Part shown: positions 8,555-16,901 of the stretch, in pieces
Position numbering within the stretch: the stretch's first letter is position 1
Layout: the number at the start of each line of letters is the position of its first letter
Source of the DNA: Thiotrichaceae bacterium
GTDB taxonomy: Bacteria > Pseudomonadota > Gammaproteobacteria > Beggiatoales > Beggiatoaceae
DNA: 64,000 bases
Assembly (NCBI GenBank): GCA_011391085.1
Contig: JAABRD010000002.1
Location: forward strand, 124,001 to 188,000
Direction of reading: 5' to 3'
Program-made: the position numbers and the translations under genes
Notes under the pieces: generated by a model
The model's input: the letters and a program-made list of their open reading frames with translations, nothing else
What the model was told of the DNA's origin: nothing
The model's database searches: none

Positions 8555-9130
8555 TCAAAGTCTGGAAGTACAACGTATTGGATCAAAAATCGAGGTTAAA
8601 TCGAACACCTCATTTTCGGCCCACGGAAATTCTGTGGTTCTGGCATAAACATAGTCTCTGACCGTGTTGCCCGAAATACCAGCTAACTGATTCACAAATA
8701 AAGAAAAATAATCTATATCTGCCCTCTCCACAGGTCGGTACGAGACGTTTTTATGAACCAGGTCACTTCTCAAATCAATCAAGGTATTTAAACAGAGTCT
8801 GACATTCTCCGTCGTCATGGTGGGCCAGAACCAAGATTGAGACAACTGTTTCAGGCCCAAAACTTGATAAAACAGTTCGTCAATTGCCCCTGGTCGAGGA
8901 GATTGCGATTTGGCCAGTTTCGTGGCTTGATGTTTGGTTAACAACAGTTGCCATTCCGTCGTTAATCGCCAAATATCTTTCTTCCACTCGTCGCTACGAT
9001 GCCACACATCGGCAGAAAATTTACTCTCCTGAGGTAATAACTCCGCGGCACTCATTTGCACGTTCTTCGGAAACAGATCAGGAGTGTTAGCCCTGGCTAA
9101 AATAAAGCTAAATACCTCTTTGTCCTCCAA
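8555..9130 (-). CDS. HEPN-domain protein (RiboL-PSP-HEPN-like)
   Basis: This is a helical protein of up to 191 residues. It contains LIDLRSDLVHKN, where R121 and H126 form the R-X4-6-H motif of HEPN RNases. The surrounding pattern (LFYQVLGLKQLSQSWFWPTMT, then a long helix) resembles HEPN domains of the RiboL-PSP type, found in toxin-antitoxin and abortive-infection systems. The 5' end is doubtful: the only upstream start is a TTG at 9130 that directly follows an in-frame stop codon, and the first ATG is at 9055. A palindromic repeat lies at 9163-9244, so the original N-terminus may have been lost to its insertion. RNase activity is inferred from the motif only. Confidence 0.6.
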   Translation of the reverse strand: MEDKEVFSFILARANTPDLFPKNVQMSAAELLPQESKFSADVWHRSDEWKKDIWRLTTEWQLLLTKHQATKLAKSQSPRPGAIDELFYQVLGLKQLSQSWFWPTMTTENVRLCLNTLIDLRSDLVHKNVSYRPVERADIDYFSLFVNQLAGISGNTVRDYVYARTTEFPWAENEVFDLTSIFDPIRCTSRL

Positions 9131-9162
9131 TTATAAGTGACTGTCCCATCTGTAGTTCCATC

Positions 9163-9244
9163 TGTAGGGTGGATTAAGCGTAGCGTATCCACCACCTTTG
9201 ATTGGACATTTTTGGTGGATACGCTACGCTTAATCCACCCTACA
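9163..9244. repeat. inverted repeat, GGTGGATACGCTACGCTTAA family
   Basis: TGTAGGGTGGATTAAGCGTA onward with a near-perfect reverse copy ending AATCCACCCTACA. The left flank TAGTTCCATCTG also matches the AGATGGAACTA flank of the copies at 43540, so the unit extends beyond the stem. It separates the HEPN gene from the predicted nuclease gene. Confidence 0.8.
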
Positions 9245-9275
9245 GAGTTTCTGCATGGCAACCAGGGAAAATTCA

Positions 9276-9893
9276 CTATTCCGCAGTTAGCATTGCTATC
9301 AACACCCGCAACACCTCCTCCACATCTGCGGGGACTCGAAATAAATTCACATCTTGCACTACTGTTTTGGTAGACCGTTGTAATTTGCCAAATTGCCAAA
9401 CACTTCCCGTCGAAACTGCACCATAGATTTGCGGCATGTCATTGTCCACCCACTGGTCGAAAGCGACTAATTCGGCGGCCAATTGCACAAAACCTCTTTC
9501 TAACTCGCCATTTTTGGCTTCTATAATTAACAATTGATGTTGGGGAGAGTGTAGATAATAGTCTATCACACCTTTCAATTGCGCAGTGACGGTCAAGGGA
9601 AATTCCACCCGCACTTGGGTATGGGTGTAATGCACCACTTCCATCAAAACAGGGGCCAGCAGAAATTCGCGACGGGCCGCTTCGCTGGTCATGCTGATAT
9701 AAGGTAAATTCTCCTCCAAACGTAACTTGAGGTCTTCCAAGCGTGGCAGTGCCAAGGGACTTCTGGGTAAGATCAAATTCTCGCGTCGAAACGCATAGCC
9801 AAAGTATTCTAGCAAGTCTTCTACATAAGCAATCAATTTGAAATAATCAGCAAAGGAGTAGCTTTCTTCTGCCGAGAGGATGGTTTTTTTCAT
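9276..9893 (-). CDS. predicted PD-(D/E)XK nuclease-like protein
   Basis: The 205-residue product has the core of a restriction-like nuclease: D111 in LKGVIDYYL, then E125 and K127 in LLIIEAKNG, after a short turn, and a following helix with Q (GFVQLAAEL). The C-terminal half (GSVWQFGKLQR) resembles the type I HsdR-N/DUF families of stand-alone nuclease-like proteins. GGAGGG lies 9 bp before the ATG at 9893, a strong ribosome-binding site. Substrate and partner are unknown. The HEPN gene lies downstream on the same strand, beyond a repeat. Confidence 0.7.
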   Translation of the reverse strand: MKKTILSAEESYSFADYFKLIAYVEDLLEYFGYAFRRENLILPRSPLALPRLEDLKLRLEENLPYISMTSEAARREFLLAPVLMEVVHYTHTQVRVEFPLTVTAQLKGVIDYYLHSPQHQLLIIEAKNGELERGFVQLAAELVAFDQWVDNDMPQIYGAVSTGSVWQFGKLQRSTKTVVQDVNLFRVPADVEEVLRVLIAMLTAE

Positions 9894-9929
9894 GATGTGT
9901 TTCCCTCCGTGTTAATTTTCTAGGATTTA

Positions 9930-9998
9930 CGCAAAAGCATCAAAGAAACTCAGTTTCTGATCGTCGTTTTGTTCTTGCCAAAGCTACGCTTTGGACTC
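9930..9998. repeat. mixed short repeats
   Basis: The stretch holds AAAGAAACTCAGTTTCT (same family as 16863, 43472 and 52803) and CCAAAGCTACGCTTTGGACTCCTG (a half unit of the palindromes at 14190 and 61975; 20-base core CCAAAGCTACGCTTTGGACT). Confidence 0.65.
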
Positions 9999-10006
9999 CT
10001 GAATAG

Positions 10007-10201
10007 TCATTTGGTTGAGACTCCAACCAGTTGCCCTTCTATCAATAAATGTTGTTCAGGATAACGCATCTCGGCCGTCTTAATGTCGGCAAATAGTTTC
10101 CGAAACAACGGCAAGCGGACGACGAAACCGTCAATCAATTGCTGTTTGGTTTGAGTGTGGGGGTTGTAAAGAGTAGCGACTAGAAGTTGTGATTGGGACA
10201 T
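10007..10201 (-). pseudogene. N-terminal relic of a P-loop ATPase, cut before Walker A
   Basis: The 64 residues read like the N-terminus of a family of large ATP-binding proteins in which NPHTQTKQQLIDGFVVRL and PEQHLLIEGQ precede the P-loop (usually RGMGKTT). Here the reading leaves the family right after EGQ and ends 9 residues later (LVGVSTK), next to the repeats at 9930-9998. The P-loop and everything after it are missing. From memory of the family I consider this a truncated remnant; a functional short protein cannot be excluded. Confidence 0.5.
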
Positions 10202-10489
10202 ATAGGGGATTCTGTTGGGGTTAAGAAGTGATATAAGATTCCGGTGGAGTGGAGACTTTTGGAGTGGAGGCCTTTGGAGTGGAGGCTTTAGCCGGCTGAC
10301 GGTAGGCGCATGGAGTGGAGGCCTTTGGAGTGGAGGCTTTAGCCGGCTGACGGTAGGCGCACCCTATTCTTGAAATTTGAAGTATGCCTACCGCCAGCCG
10401 GCTAAAGCCTCCACTCCAGTGGTCTAGTGTGCCTACCGCCAGCCGGCTAAAGCCTCCACTCCGCTGGCGTTTTCATTCCTGTTTACTAC
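10202..10489. repeat. GGAGTGGAGGCTTTAGCCGG repeats, two direct and two inverted
   Basis: No gene is seen here. Two direct copies of a ~51-bp unit (GGAGTGGAGGCCTTTGGAGT onward, ending CTGACGGTAGGCGCA) lie at about 10260-10362. Two inverted copies (TGCCTACCGCCAGCCGGCTA onward to CCTCCACTCC) lie at about 10385-10464. The arrangement allows alternative large hairpins between the ATPase relic and the VWA gene. Confidence 0.75.
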
Positions 10490-12127
10490 TTATTCTTTCT
10501 TCTCGGTCTTCGTTTCACTACTCAAAGATTTCGCTAAATTGACCAATTTGAGAAATTCTCCACGGTAGCCAAAGGGGTCGTCGCCGCGGGCTTCCCGTGC
10601 TAGGTTTAACACGTCTTCATAAGAAAATTGTCCCAAATATTTGCCACCGCGTAATTGTTGGCCAAAGGCCGCCACGGCAGTCGCAAAGCGGAACCGTTCG
10701 GTGGTGTTGTCCAACGTCTCTGTCAAGTCTTTGCGAGTGATTGGCCATTCTAGCAATTGGCTAGTCTCTCCATCTGGCAATTTGTAACGTAAGCGGAGGA
10801 AGGCAAATTCATCGCCATGTGGCACTTCTTGAGGAGACGTGGTGGAATGGTTATAGCGCAACGTTTCCAAACGTTGCCCAGCACTGCCAACCAGGGCAAT
10901 TTCATATAGGGCTGTAACCGTATGCCCAGCCCCAATGTCTCCTGCATCGACTTTATCATTGCTAAAATCTTCGCGCTTGAGGGCCCGATTTTCGTAGCCA
11001 ATGAGGCGATATTCAGTGACCGTCGTCGGATTAAATTCTATCTGAATCTTGACATCTTTGGCAATCGTTTGTAGAGTAGAGGACATTTGATCGACTAACA
11101 CTTTTTGGGCTTCATTTAGCGTGTCAATATAGGCATAATTGCCATTGCCAACATCGGCCAGTTGTTCCATTAAGGAATCGTTGTAATTGCCTGTGCCAAA
11201 GCCCAACGTGGTCAATGAAATACCACTGTTACGTTGTGCTTCGATCAAATTTTTGAGGGTTTCGATATTCACGATACCCACGTTGAAATCGCCGTCGGTG
11301 GCTAACAGAACGCGGTTAATACCACCTTTGATAAAGGCTTGTTGGGCCATCGAATACGCCAGTTGAATGCCCTCACCGCCATTGGTGGAACCGCCTGCAC
11401 TGAGACGGTCTATGGCCGCGAGGATTTGATTTTTTTGGTCACCTGGGGTAGGTTCTAACACGAGACCTGAGGCGCCGGCATAGACGACCAACGTGACTTT
11501 ATCTTGGTCTGTCAATTGTTTAGTCAACAATTTCAAGGCGGCCTTGAGTAATTCAAGTTTGTCGGGACTGTTCATGGAACCCGATACGTCAATGAGAAAA
11601 ACCAAGTTGGCAGGTGGCAATTGTTCTTTAGGAATATCAAAGCCTTTGATGCCAATGATTAGCAAGTGAGTCTGTTTATTCCAGGGGGTAGGCGCCATTT
11701 CTGTGGTGACTTTAAACGGCGGGTCGAGGCGGTTGGGGAGTGGATAATCGTAACTGAAATAGTTTATCATCTCCTCCGACCGTACCGCATCGTGCGGGGG
11801 CAGTTGGCCGCTATTCAACATGCGACGGACATTGGCATAGCTACCAGTGTCCACGTCAATGCTAAAGGTAGAAACGGGGGTTTCGCTAACCTTTTGAATG
11901 GGATTGTCTTCAAAGTGGGCGTAATTTTCGCGGTTAGTGGGTTGCTTGGGTGGCCGTAAAGAAGCCAATTCATCGGCCATGATGGGGGCCGTTGCCTGGA
12001 GTGGATGATCGAGGTAAGATTCTTTGGGTGCGGTTGCTGAATACCGAGAATGACAACTCGGAAACAGGCCAATAATCAATAGGATACTGATTATGAGACC
12101 AGATAAATACCAGTATGATTTCGACAT
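10490..12127 (-). CDS. YfbK-like VWA-domain lipoprotein
   Basis: The 545-residue product has a lipoprotein-type N-terminus (hydrophobic ~9-22, Cys25 in FPSC). The N-terminal von Willebrand-associated region (~86-150) has TFSIDVDTGSYANVRR and VRSEEMINYFSYDYP. The VWA domain (~174-350) has an intact MIDAS, DVSGS at 180-184, and a later LATDGDFN. The C-terminal DUF3520-like region is rich in beta strands and ends AREARGDDPFGYRGEFLKLV. Family: the E. coli YfbK/VWA-DUF3520 group of envelope proteins with unknown function. The ATG at 12127 has CAGGAGA upstream; an in-frame extension to 12232 runs into repeats and would bury the signal peptide. Confidence 0.88.
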   Translation of the reverse strand: MSKSYWYLSGLIISILLIIGLFPSCHSRYSATAPKESYLDHPLQATAPIMADELASLRPPKQPTNRENYAHFEDNPIQKVSETPVSTFSIDVDTGSYANVRRMLNSGQLPPHDAVRSEEMINYFSYDYPLPNRLDPPFKVTTEMAPTPWNKQTHLLIIGIKGFDIPKEQLPPANLVFLIDVSGSMNSPDKLELLKAALKLLTKQLTDQDKVTLVVYAGASGLVLEPTPGDQKNQILAAIDRLSAGGSTNGGEGIQLAYSMAQQAFIKGGINRVLLATDGDFNVGIVNIETLKNLIEAQRNSGISLTTLGFGTGNYNDSLMEQLADVGNGNYAYIDTLNEAQKVLVDQMSSTLQTIAKDVKIQIEFNPTTVTEYRLIGYENRALKREDFSNDKVDAGDIGAGHTVTALYEIALVGSAGQRLETLRYNHSTTSPQEVPHGDEFAFLRLRYKLPDGETSQLLEWPITRKDLTETLDNTTERFRFATAVAAFGQQLRGGKYLGQFSYEDVLNLAREARGDDPFGYRGEFLKLVNLAKSLSSETKTEKKE

Positions 12128-12496
12128 AGAAAGTCTCCTGTGAGGGATGAGTTGAAAGTTGTTTTGAATACAAGAAGCTATCCCAAATGTAGATTTCCTT
12201 ATTCCCTCGCCACCGAGTGAAACAGGAATCATGGGAATAGTAGCGGTGGACTAGAGGCTTTAGCCGGTGGCAGGTCACCGGCTAAAGCCTCTAGTCCAAA
12301 AGCCTCTAGTCCAATGGTATTTTTTGGGGATAGGTTCAAAAATCAGTATATCACCAGTTTATAGTTTGAGTCAAGATTATCTCGTTTCCACGCAAAAGCA
12401 GGGGAATACCTTGGGCAACGCAAAAGCGTTGCAGAAACGGGACGCGGGCGCGTGGGAACGAGATAATGACTGTTATAACGTGTTAGAGGGGAGAGT
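12128..12496. repeat. intergenic region with two palindromic repeat families
   Basis: The region holds GGACTAGAGGCTTTAGCCGG with its inverted copy (about 12249-12299, plus AGCCTCTAGTCC to 12313). It also holds a long unit, CTCGTTTCCACGCAAAAGCA ... GCGTGGGAACGAGAT (12380-12464), with an inner GCAACGCAAAAGCGTTGC hairpin; that family recurs at 16753. The two genes diverge from here, so promoters must lie among the repeats; none is clear. Confidence 0.65.
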
Positions 12497-13063
12497 ATGA
12501 TGACGATTAAATTTTGGGTGGCCAGTGCGATGGTTCTTAACCTGGTAGGATGTGCCACTTTGTCTAAAGAAGACTGTTTGAAAGGGGACTGGGCTAGTGT
12601 GGGACAAGCTGATGGTAGGCAAGGTTATCCCGTCACCCGTTTTCAAGAACATGAGAAGGCTTGTGTAGAATATCAAGTGCGACCTAACTTTGAAGCCTAT
12701 CAAGCAGGCCGTAATGAGGGGCTAAGGGAGTTTTGTACGCCTGACAATGGTTATGAATTGGGACGCCAAGTCAAGGCGTATGAAGACGTTTGTCCGGCGG
12801 AACTAAAGGATGCTTTTCTGGGACAATATGGACGTGGTTTGGATAGCGCGTTGCGTACCAATGAGGAACAATTGGATGAAGCAGAAGTGAAGTTGTCGCG
12901 CAAAGAACGGCAACTCTCTTATCTGGACCCGAAACAAGATAAAGAACGTAACCAGTTGACTGATGAAATCAAGGCGTTGGAATCCACTGTCAATAGTCTG
13001 CAGAGTAGTCGGTTGACGATCATTGAGTTACGTGAGAAGATTCGCAGTTTGAGAGAGTTCTAA
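12497..13063 (+). CDS. DUF2799-domain lipoprotein
   Basis: The 188-residue product has a short lipoprotein signal (hydrophobic to LVGC, Cys19). The conserved DUF2799 pattern follows: DCLKGDWASVGQADGRQGY, F.EHEKAC, Y.AGRNEGLREFCTP.NGYELGR, and VCPAEL...F...Y..GL. The C-terminal ~70 residues form a charged coiled-coil (ALRTNEEQLDEAEVKLSRKE onward). The family is widespread in gammaproteobacteria with no known function. GGGGAGAG precedes the tandem ATG codons at 12497 and 12500. Confidence 0.85.
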   Translation: MMTIKFWVASAMVLNLVGCATLSKEDCLKGDWASVGQADGRQGYPVTRFQEHEKACVEYQVRPNFEAYQAGRNEGLREFCTPDNGYELGRQVKAYEDVCPAELKDAFLGQYGRGLDSALRTNEEQLDEAEVKLSRKERQLSYLDPKQDKERNQLTDEIKALESTVNSLQSSRLTIIELREKIRSLREF

Positions 13064-13344
13064 ATTGGATTTCCCCGCACTGGTGGATTTAGAGGCTTTA
13101 GCCGGGGCGTCGCACTGGTGGACTAGAGGCTTTAGCCGGGGGCGTTCCCCGTCATTTGATTATGGTTCTGTCCCCACCGGCTAAAGCCTCTAGTCCACCT
13201 GTGTTTATTTTGCGGAGGGCAACAGAAGCAGAACCTAACTCAAACACGGTGAAACAATCTCCGGCTGAAGCCTCTAGTCCATCAGTAACTTTATTCTTCC
13301 AGTAACTTTATTCTTCGTACACAACCTAATATTCTCCATTCCCA
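13064..13344. repeat. GGACTAGAGGCTTTAGCCGG repeats before livF
   Basis: No gene is seen. About 13080-13139 carries two direct copies of GGTGGA(CT)..AGAGGCTTTAGCC, 13175-13198 an inverted copy ending CTCTAGTCCACC, and 13261-13281 another. Direct CAGTAACTTTATTCTTC also occurs twice (about 13283-13317). Confidence 0.7.
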
Positions 13345-14067
13345 ATGCCAAACGTTTCTGTTCCATTACTTCACATTCAAGGTTTGACCAGTCACTATGG
13401 ACGTATTCAAGCCTTGCATGGTATTGATTGTGATATTCAAGCCGGTGAGTTGGTTGCCTTGGTTGGTGCCAATGGGGCTGGCAAAACGACTTTGTTACGC
13501 ACTTTGTCAGGTGTTCAACCAGCCACGGGGGGGAGTGTTTATTTCAATACTCAAAATATTACTCAGTTGTCCCCTGACCAAAGAGTGCGTTTGGGCATTT
13601 CTCAAGTTCCCGAAGGGCGACAGGTATTTAGTCCGCTATCAGTGGAAGACAATTTGCGTTTAGGGGCTTACACACGTCCTCATTCTGAAGTGTCGAATAG
13701 TATTGACCAAGTGTATCAGTTATTTCCTATTCTTCAAACGAAGCGTCATCAATCGGCGGGAACTTTGTCGGGGGGACAACAACAGATGTTAGCCATTGGA
13801 CGTGCCTTGGTTGCCCATCCTGCGCTTCTGCTTTTGGATGAACCGAGTATGGGATTGGCACCCAAGTTGGTACATGACATTTTTGAAAAGATTCAGTTGT
13901 TGAAAGAAACTGGAATGACGATTTTCCTAGTCGAACAAAATGCCCATCTGGCTTTGTCCATTGCCGACCGTGGTTATGTCATTGAAATGGGGAAAATTGT
14001 GTTGGCGGATACGGGACCTGCATTGTTGGAAAATGCGAAAGTGAAAGAGGCGTATTTGGGGATTTAG
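13345..14067 (+). CDS. livF: branched-chain amino acid ABC transporter ATP-binding protein LivF
   Basis: The 240-residue product is a complete ABC ATPase of the LivF type. It has Walker A GANGAGKT (41-48), a Q-loop region QVPEGRQVFSPLSVEDNL that is characteristic of LivF, the ABC signature LSGGQQQ (141-147), and Walker B LLLLDEP. An H-loop is expected near LVEQN, where the usual His is replaced by Gln as is normal in LivF. It would energise uptake of branched-chain amino acids, amides or urea with LivG, LivH, LivM and a binding protein, none of which lie nearby. No clear ribosome-binding site precedes the ATG. An orphan copy or a distant operon is likely. Confidence 0.88.
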   Translation: MPNVSVPLLHIQGLTSHYGRIQALHGIDCDIQAGELVALVGANGAGKTTLLRTLSGVQPATGGSVYFNTQNITQLSPDQRVRLGISQVPEGRQVFSPLSVEDNLRLGAYTRPHSEVSNSIDQVYQLFPILQTKRHQSAGTLSGGQQQMLAIGRALVAHPALLLLDEPSMGLAPKLVHDIFEKIQLLKETGMTIFLVEQNAHLALSIADRGYVIEMGKIVLADTGPALLENAKVKEAYLGI

Positions 14068-14281
14068 TGTATAGTTCACAGGACTTACGCAACTGTTTTT
14101 GTAACTCGTTGAGTTGACACCCCCCTAACCCCCCTGCACGCGGGGGAATGACTCCCTGTGCGGGGTGGGGTGAGTGTGTAAGTCCTAGTTCAGGGGTCCA
14201 AAGCGTAGCTGTACGTGGCCCGTACAAAGCTACGCTTTTTCCTCCTGGTTTGAGACCGGTTTTGAGACAGTTTGTGGTTCC
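14068..14281. repeat. intergenic hairpins between livF and panD
   Basis: The C-rich stretch CACCCCCCTAACCCCCC with a partial G-rich complement (about 14120-14177) is followed by a palindrome at 14190-14249 (CAGGGGTCCAAAGCGTAGCT ... AGCTACGCTTTTTCCTCCTG). The latter belongs to the family at 24013 and 61975 and could end transcription from both converging genes. Confidence 0.65.
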
Positions 14282-14665
14282 CTAAGCCGCCTTTTGGACA
14301 GGAATCGCATGACGAGTTTGTGTGATTCTATTATTCTTGTCTAAGTAAATTAGAGTCGGCTTATGTAACCCCATTTCTTGGGGTGTGAGTGCCACATACG
14401 CACAGATAATAATGCGATGGCCCGGTTGGGCCTTGTGGGCCGCGGCGCCATTCACAGAGATGATTCCAGTCCCCTCTTGGGCACGAATGGTATAAGTCGT
14501 GAAACGTTCCCCGTTATTCACGTTATATATTTGAATTTGTTCATATTCATGGATGCCTGCCAGGTCTAACAGTTTGCCGTCAATGGCACAAGACCCTTCA
14601 TAATCTAATTCAGCATGAGTGACGCAGGCGAGGTGTAATTTGGCTTTTAGTAAAGTGCATTGCAT
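14282..14665 (-). CDS. panD: aspartate 1-decarboxylase proenzyme
   Basis: The 127-residue product converts L-aspartate to beta-alanine for pantothenate/CoA synthesis. The pyruvoyl precursor site is intact: Gly24-Ser25 in YEGSCAID, the self-cleavage position known from E. coli PanD. Other family signatures are [11 protein letters not shown] at the start, [14 protein letters not shown] (oxyanion/active-site region) and GHRIIICAY. The ATG at 14665 gives the standard N-terminus; an in-frame upstream ATG at 14713 is rejected. Downstream is a palindrome at 14190-14249. No panB or panC gene is close. Confidence 0.95.
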   Translation of the reverse strand: MQCTLLKAKLHLACVTHAELDYEGSCAIDGKLLDLAGIHEYEQIQIYNVNNGERFTTYTIRAQEGTGIISVNGAAAHKAQPGHRIIICAYVALTPQEMGLHKPTLIYLDKNNRITQTRHAIPVQKAA

Positions 14666-15092
14666 GATAGTTTTCCTCAATAAAACGACCCAGTTAATAT
14701 TATTATGAGTCATTTTTATTATTGTTGCAATGCAATATTAAAAAAGAACATGGAAAACGGGCAATAAAGTCTCTCAATATGCTGGACTAGAGTTTAGCTG
14801 GTGGGGTGCAAACAGAATTGACATTGCAGTGCCATGCCACCGGCTAAAGCCTCAATGCCATTAAGTTAAGGTACGGTGGAGTGGAGGCTTTAGCCGGCCG
14901 GCGGTAGGTGCCCCGCAATTTTAGTAGGGGGTGATGCCTACGGCCGGCCGGCTAAAGCCTCCACTCCACCTTAACTTAATGGCATTGCGGCTAAAGCCTC
15001 TAGTCCACCGCTACCGCCGGTGGGGTGCAAACAGAATTGAAATCGCAGTGCCATGCCACCGGCTAAAGCCTCTGGTTCAGCCTAGTTATTCT
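14666..15092. repeat. long nested palindromic repeats between panD and phoU
   Basis: No gene is seen. An outer pair of CACCGGCTAAAGCCTC-type units encloses a hairpin of about 130 nt at about 14855-14986. Its left arm is AATGCCATTAAGTTAAGGT then GGAGTGGAGGCTTTAGCCGG; its right arm is the near-perfect reverse complement ending AACTTAATGGCATT. CGGTGGGGTGCAAACAGAAT-like segments repeat at about 14798 and 15019. Confidence 0.75.
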
Positions 15093-15812
15093 CTAACGTG
15101 GTTGTCTCGCCTGTTTTTCCACTTGTTCCAAACTAATATGCCGGACATCTTTGCCTTTCACAAAATAAATCAAATATTCGCAAATGTTACAAGAATGGGC
15201 TGCAATCCGTTCCAAGGCCCGTGCCGACCACATGATATTTAAAGCAATGGGAATCGCCCGTGGGTCTTCCATCATGTAGGTGATCAATTGGCGATAAATA
15301 CTATCGCTTTCATGGTCTATTTTATGGTCCTCTCGCATTACCTGCAAAGCCACTTCCACATCGAGACGGGCAAACGCATCTAAGGCGTCGTGTAACATCT
15401 GGCGCACTTTTTCACCGAGATGATTGATGGTCACAAAATGTTTAGCCTGTGTCTCATTGGGCATTTGCAAAGCCATGTGGGCAATCCGTTCCGCTTGGTC
15501 ACCTATTCTTTCCAAGTCAGGAATCGTTTTGATGACTGCCATCACCAATCGTAAATCACTAGCCGTCGGTTGGCGCCGGGCTAAAATGCGGGTGCTTTCT
15601 TCATCAATGGCGACTTCTAACGCATTGATTTTATAATCATTGGCATAGACTCGTTTCGCCAATTGTTGGTCATTGTTGGTTAACGCAATCAACGCATTGG
15701 ACAGTTGTTCTTCTACCAAACCGCCCATGCTAAGAACTTGATTACGCAATTCGCGCAACTCCAGATTGAATTGCTGTGAAATATGGTGTTGTGTAAACTC
15801 TTCTTCGTTCAT
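15093..15812 (-). CDS. phoU: phosphate transport regulator PhoU
   Basis: The 239-residue all-helical protein has two PhoU repeats. Each has the metal-binding E/DxxxD type motif seen in PhoU: DYKINALEVAIDEES in the first half, DHKIDHESDSIYRQL in the second. PDLERIGDQAERIA and ARALERIAAHSCNICEYLIY are the family hallmarks. PhoU couples the Pst transporter to the PhoR/PhoB phosphate response and restrains uptake. It lies at the end of pstC-pstA-pstB-phoU, all on the minus strand, separated from pstB by a hairpin (15835-15895). Confidence 0.95.
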   Translation of the reverse strand: MNEEEFTQHHISQQFNLELRELRNQVLSMGGLVEEQLSNALIALTNNDQQLAKRVYANDYKINALEVAIDEESTRILARRQPTASDLRLVMAVIKTIPDLERIGDQAERIAHMALQMPNETQAKHFVTINHLGEKVRQMLHDALDAFARLDVEVALQVMREDHKIDHESDSIYRQLITYMMEDPRAIPIALNIMWSARALERIAAHSCNICEYLIYFVKGKDVRHISLEQVEKQARQPR

Positions 15813-15834
15813 TTTCTGTTAGCGATGTCAGGGG

Positions 15835-15895
15835 GTAGGGTGCGTCCCACGCACCTTTTTTTTGTTTGGGAAAGGTGCGTGGGACAGCACCCTAC
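15835..15895. repeat. hairpin between pstB and phoU
   Basis: GTAGGGTGCGTCCCACGCAC onward pairs with the arm ending GCGTGGGACAGCACCCTAC, with a T-rich loop. A strong intercistronic hairpin could reduce phoU expression relative to pstB or protect the mRNA 3' end. Confidence 0.7.
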
Positions 15896-15897
15896 TC

Positions 15898-16731
15898 TTA
15901 CCCATACCGCCCCGTAATATAATCTTCAGTTTGTTTTTTAGCAGGATTCGTAAATAAACTGCTAGTGTCTCCAAATTCAATTAACTCACCCAAATACATG
16001 AAGGCCGTATAGTCAGACACGCGGGCCGCTTGTTGCATATTGTGGGTGACAATGACAATAGTGTATTCGGTTTTCAACTCGTTGATCAACTCTTCAATCT
16101 TCAAGGTTGAAATCGGATCCAATGCCGAGGCGGGTTCATCTAATAACAGCACTTCGGGTTCAATCGCAATTGCCCGCGCAATCACCAGACGTTGCTGTTG
16201 TCCCCCGGATAAACCCAGGGCATTGTCATATAGGCGGTCTTTCACTTCATCCCACAGGGCCGCGCCTTTGAGAGATTTTTCAACCACTTCATCTAACACT
16301 CGACGACTATTAATTCCTTGCAGACGTAGGCCGTAGGCGACATTTTCATAGACCGATTTAGGAAACGGGTTCGGTTTTTGAAAAACCATCCCCACACGTC
16401 GTCGTAAGTCTGCCACATTGACCGATGGACGATGAATGTCATTGCCATCTAACAAAATTTCTCCATCGATGTGAACATCGTCAGTCAAATCATTCATTCG
16501 GTTGAAACAACGCAATAACGTTGATTTACCGCACCCGCTGGGACCAATGTAAGCCGTGACTCGACGGCTAGGAATACCCATATTGACGTCTTTCAACGCC
16601 TGTTTATCTCCGTAGTAGAGATTTAAATTTTTCACCACAATGCACAGATGTTCATCATCCAGACAGAGAGTTGCCTCGCCTCTGCCAAGTTGTGCAATAT
16701 CAATGCCATGTGTTAAAGTTGAGTTGTTCAT
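15898..16731 (-). CDS. pstB: phosphate ABC transporter ATP-binding protein PstB
   Basis: The 278-residue product is a full PstB. It has [17 protein letters not shown] at the start of the ABC fold, Walker A GPSGCGKS (63-70), the PstB-specific [31 protein letters not shown], signature LSGGQQQRL, and Walker [14 protein letters not shown] with H-loop [19 protein letters not shown]. It powers high-affinity phosphate import through PstC/PstA. The ATG at 16731 gives a typical N-terminus with a ~30-residue extension; an ATG at 16794 lies in a repeat. No good ribosome-binding site is visible. Confidence 0.95.
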   Translation of the reverse strand: MNNSTLTHGIDIAQLGRGEATLCLDDEHLCIVVKNLNLYYGDKQALKDVNMGIPSRRVTAYIGPSGCGKSTLLRCFNRMNDLTDDVHIDGEILLDGNDIHRPSVNVADLRRRVGMVFQKPNPFPKSVYENVAYGLRLQGINSRRVLDEVVEKSLKGAALWDEVKDRLYDNALGLSGGQQQRLVIARAIAIEPEVLLLDEPASALDPISTLKIEELINELKTEYTIVIVTHNMQQAARVSDYTAFMYLGELIEFGDTSSLFTNPAKKQTEDYITGRYG

Positions 16732-16752
16732 AAGAGGTTCTGTTGACAGATT

Positions 16753-16898
16753 TGTCTCGTTCCCACGCAAAAGCGGGGGAATGTCGTGGACCAAGGTGTT
16801 GCGGGGATAGGACGTTGGTGCGTTTATACCACTTTTTTACGCTGGCGCGTGGGGGCGAGATAAAGAAACTCAGTTTTTTAAGAAACTGAGTTTCTTAG
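16753..16898. repeat. repeats between pstA and pstB
   Basis: Two families lie here. TCTCGTTCCCACGCAAAAGC ... GCGTGGGGGCGAGATAA (16753-16863) is related to 12378-12465. AAGAAACTCAGTTT followed by its reverse complement AAACTGAGTTTCTT (16863-16898) is related to 43472 and 52803. Both interrupt the pst operon. Confidence 0.7.
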
Positions 16899-16901
16899 CA
16901 T

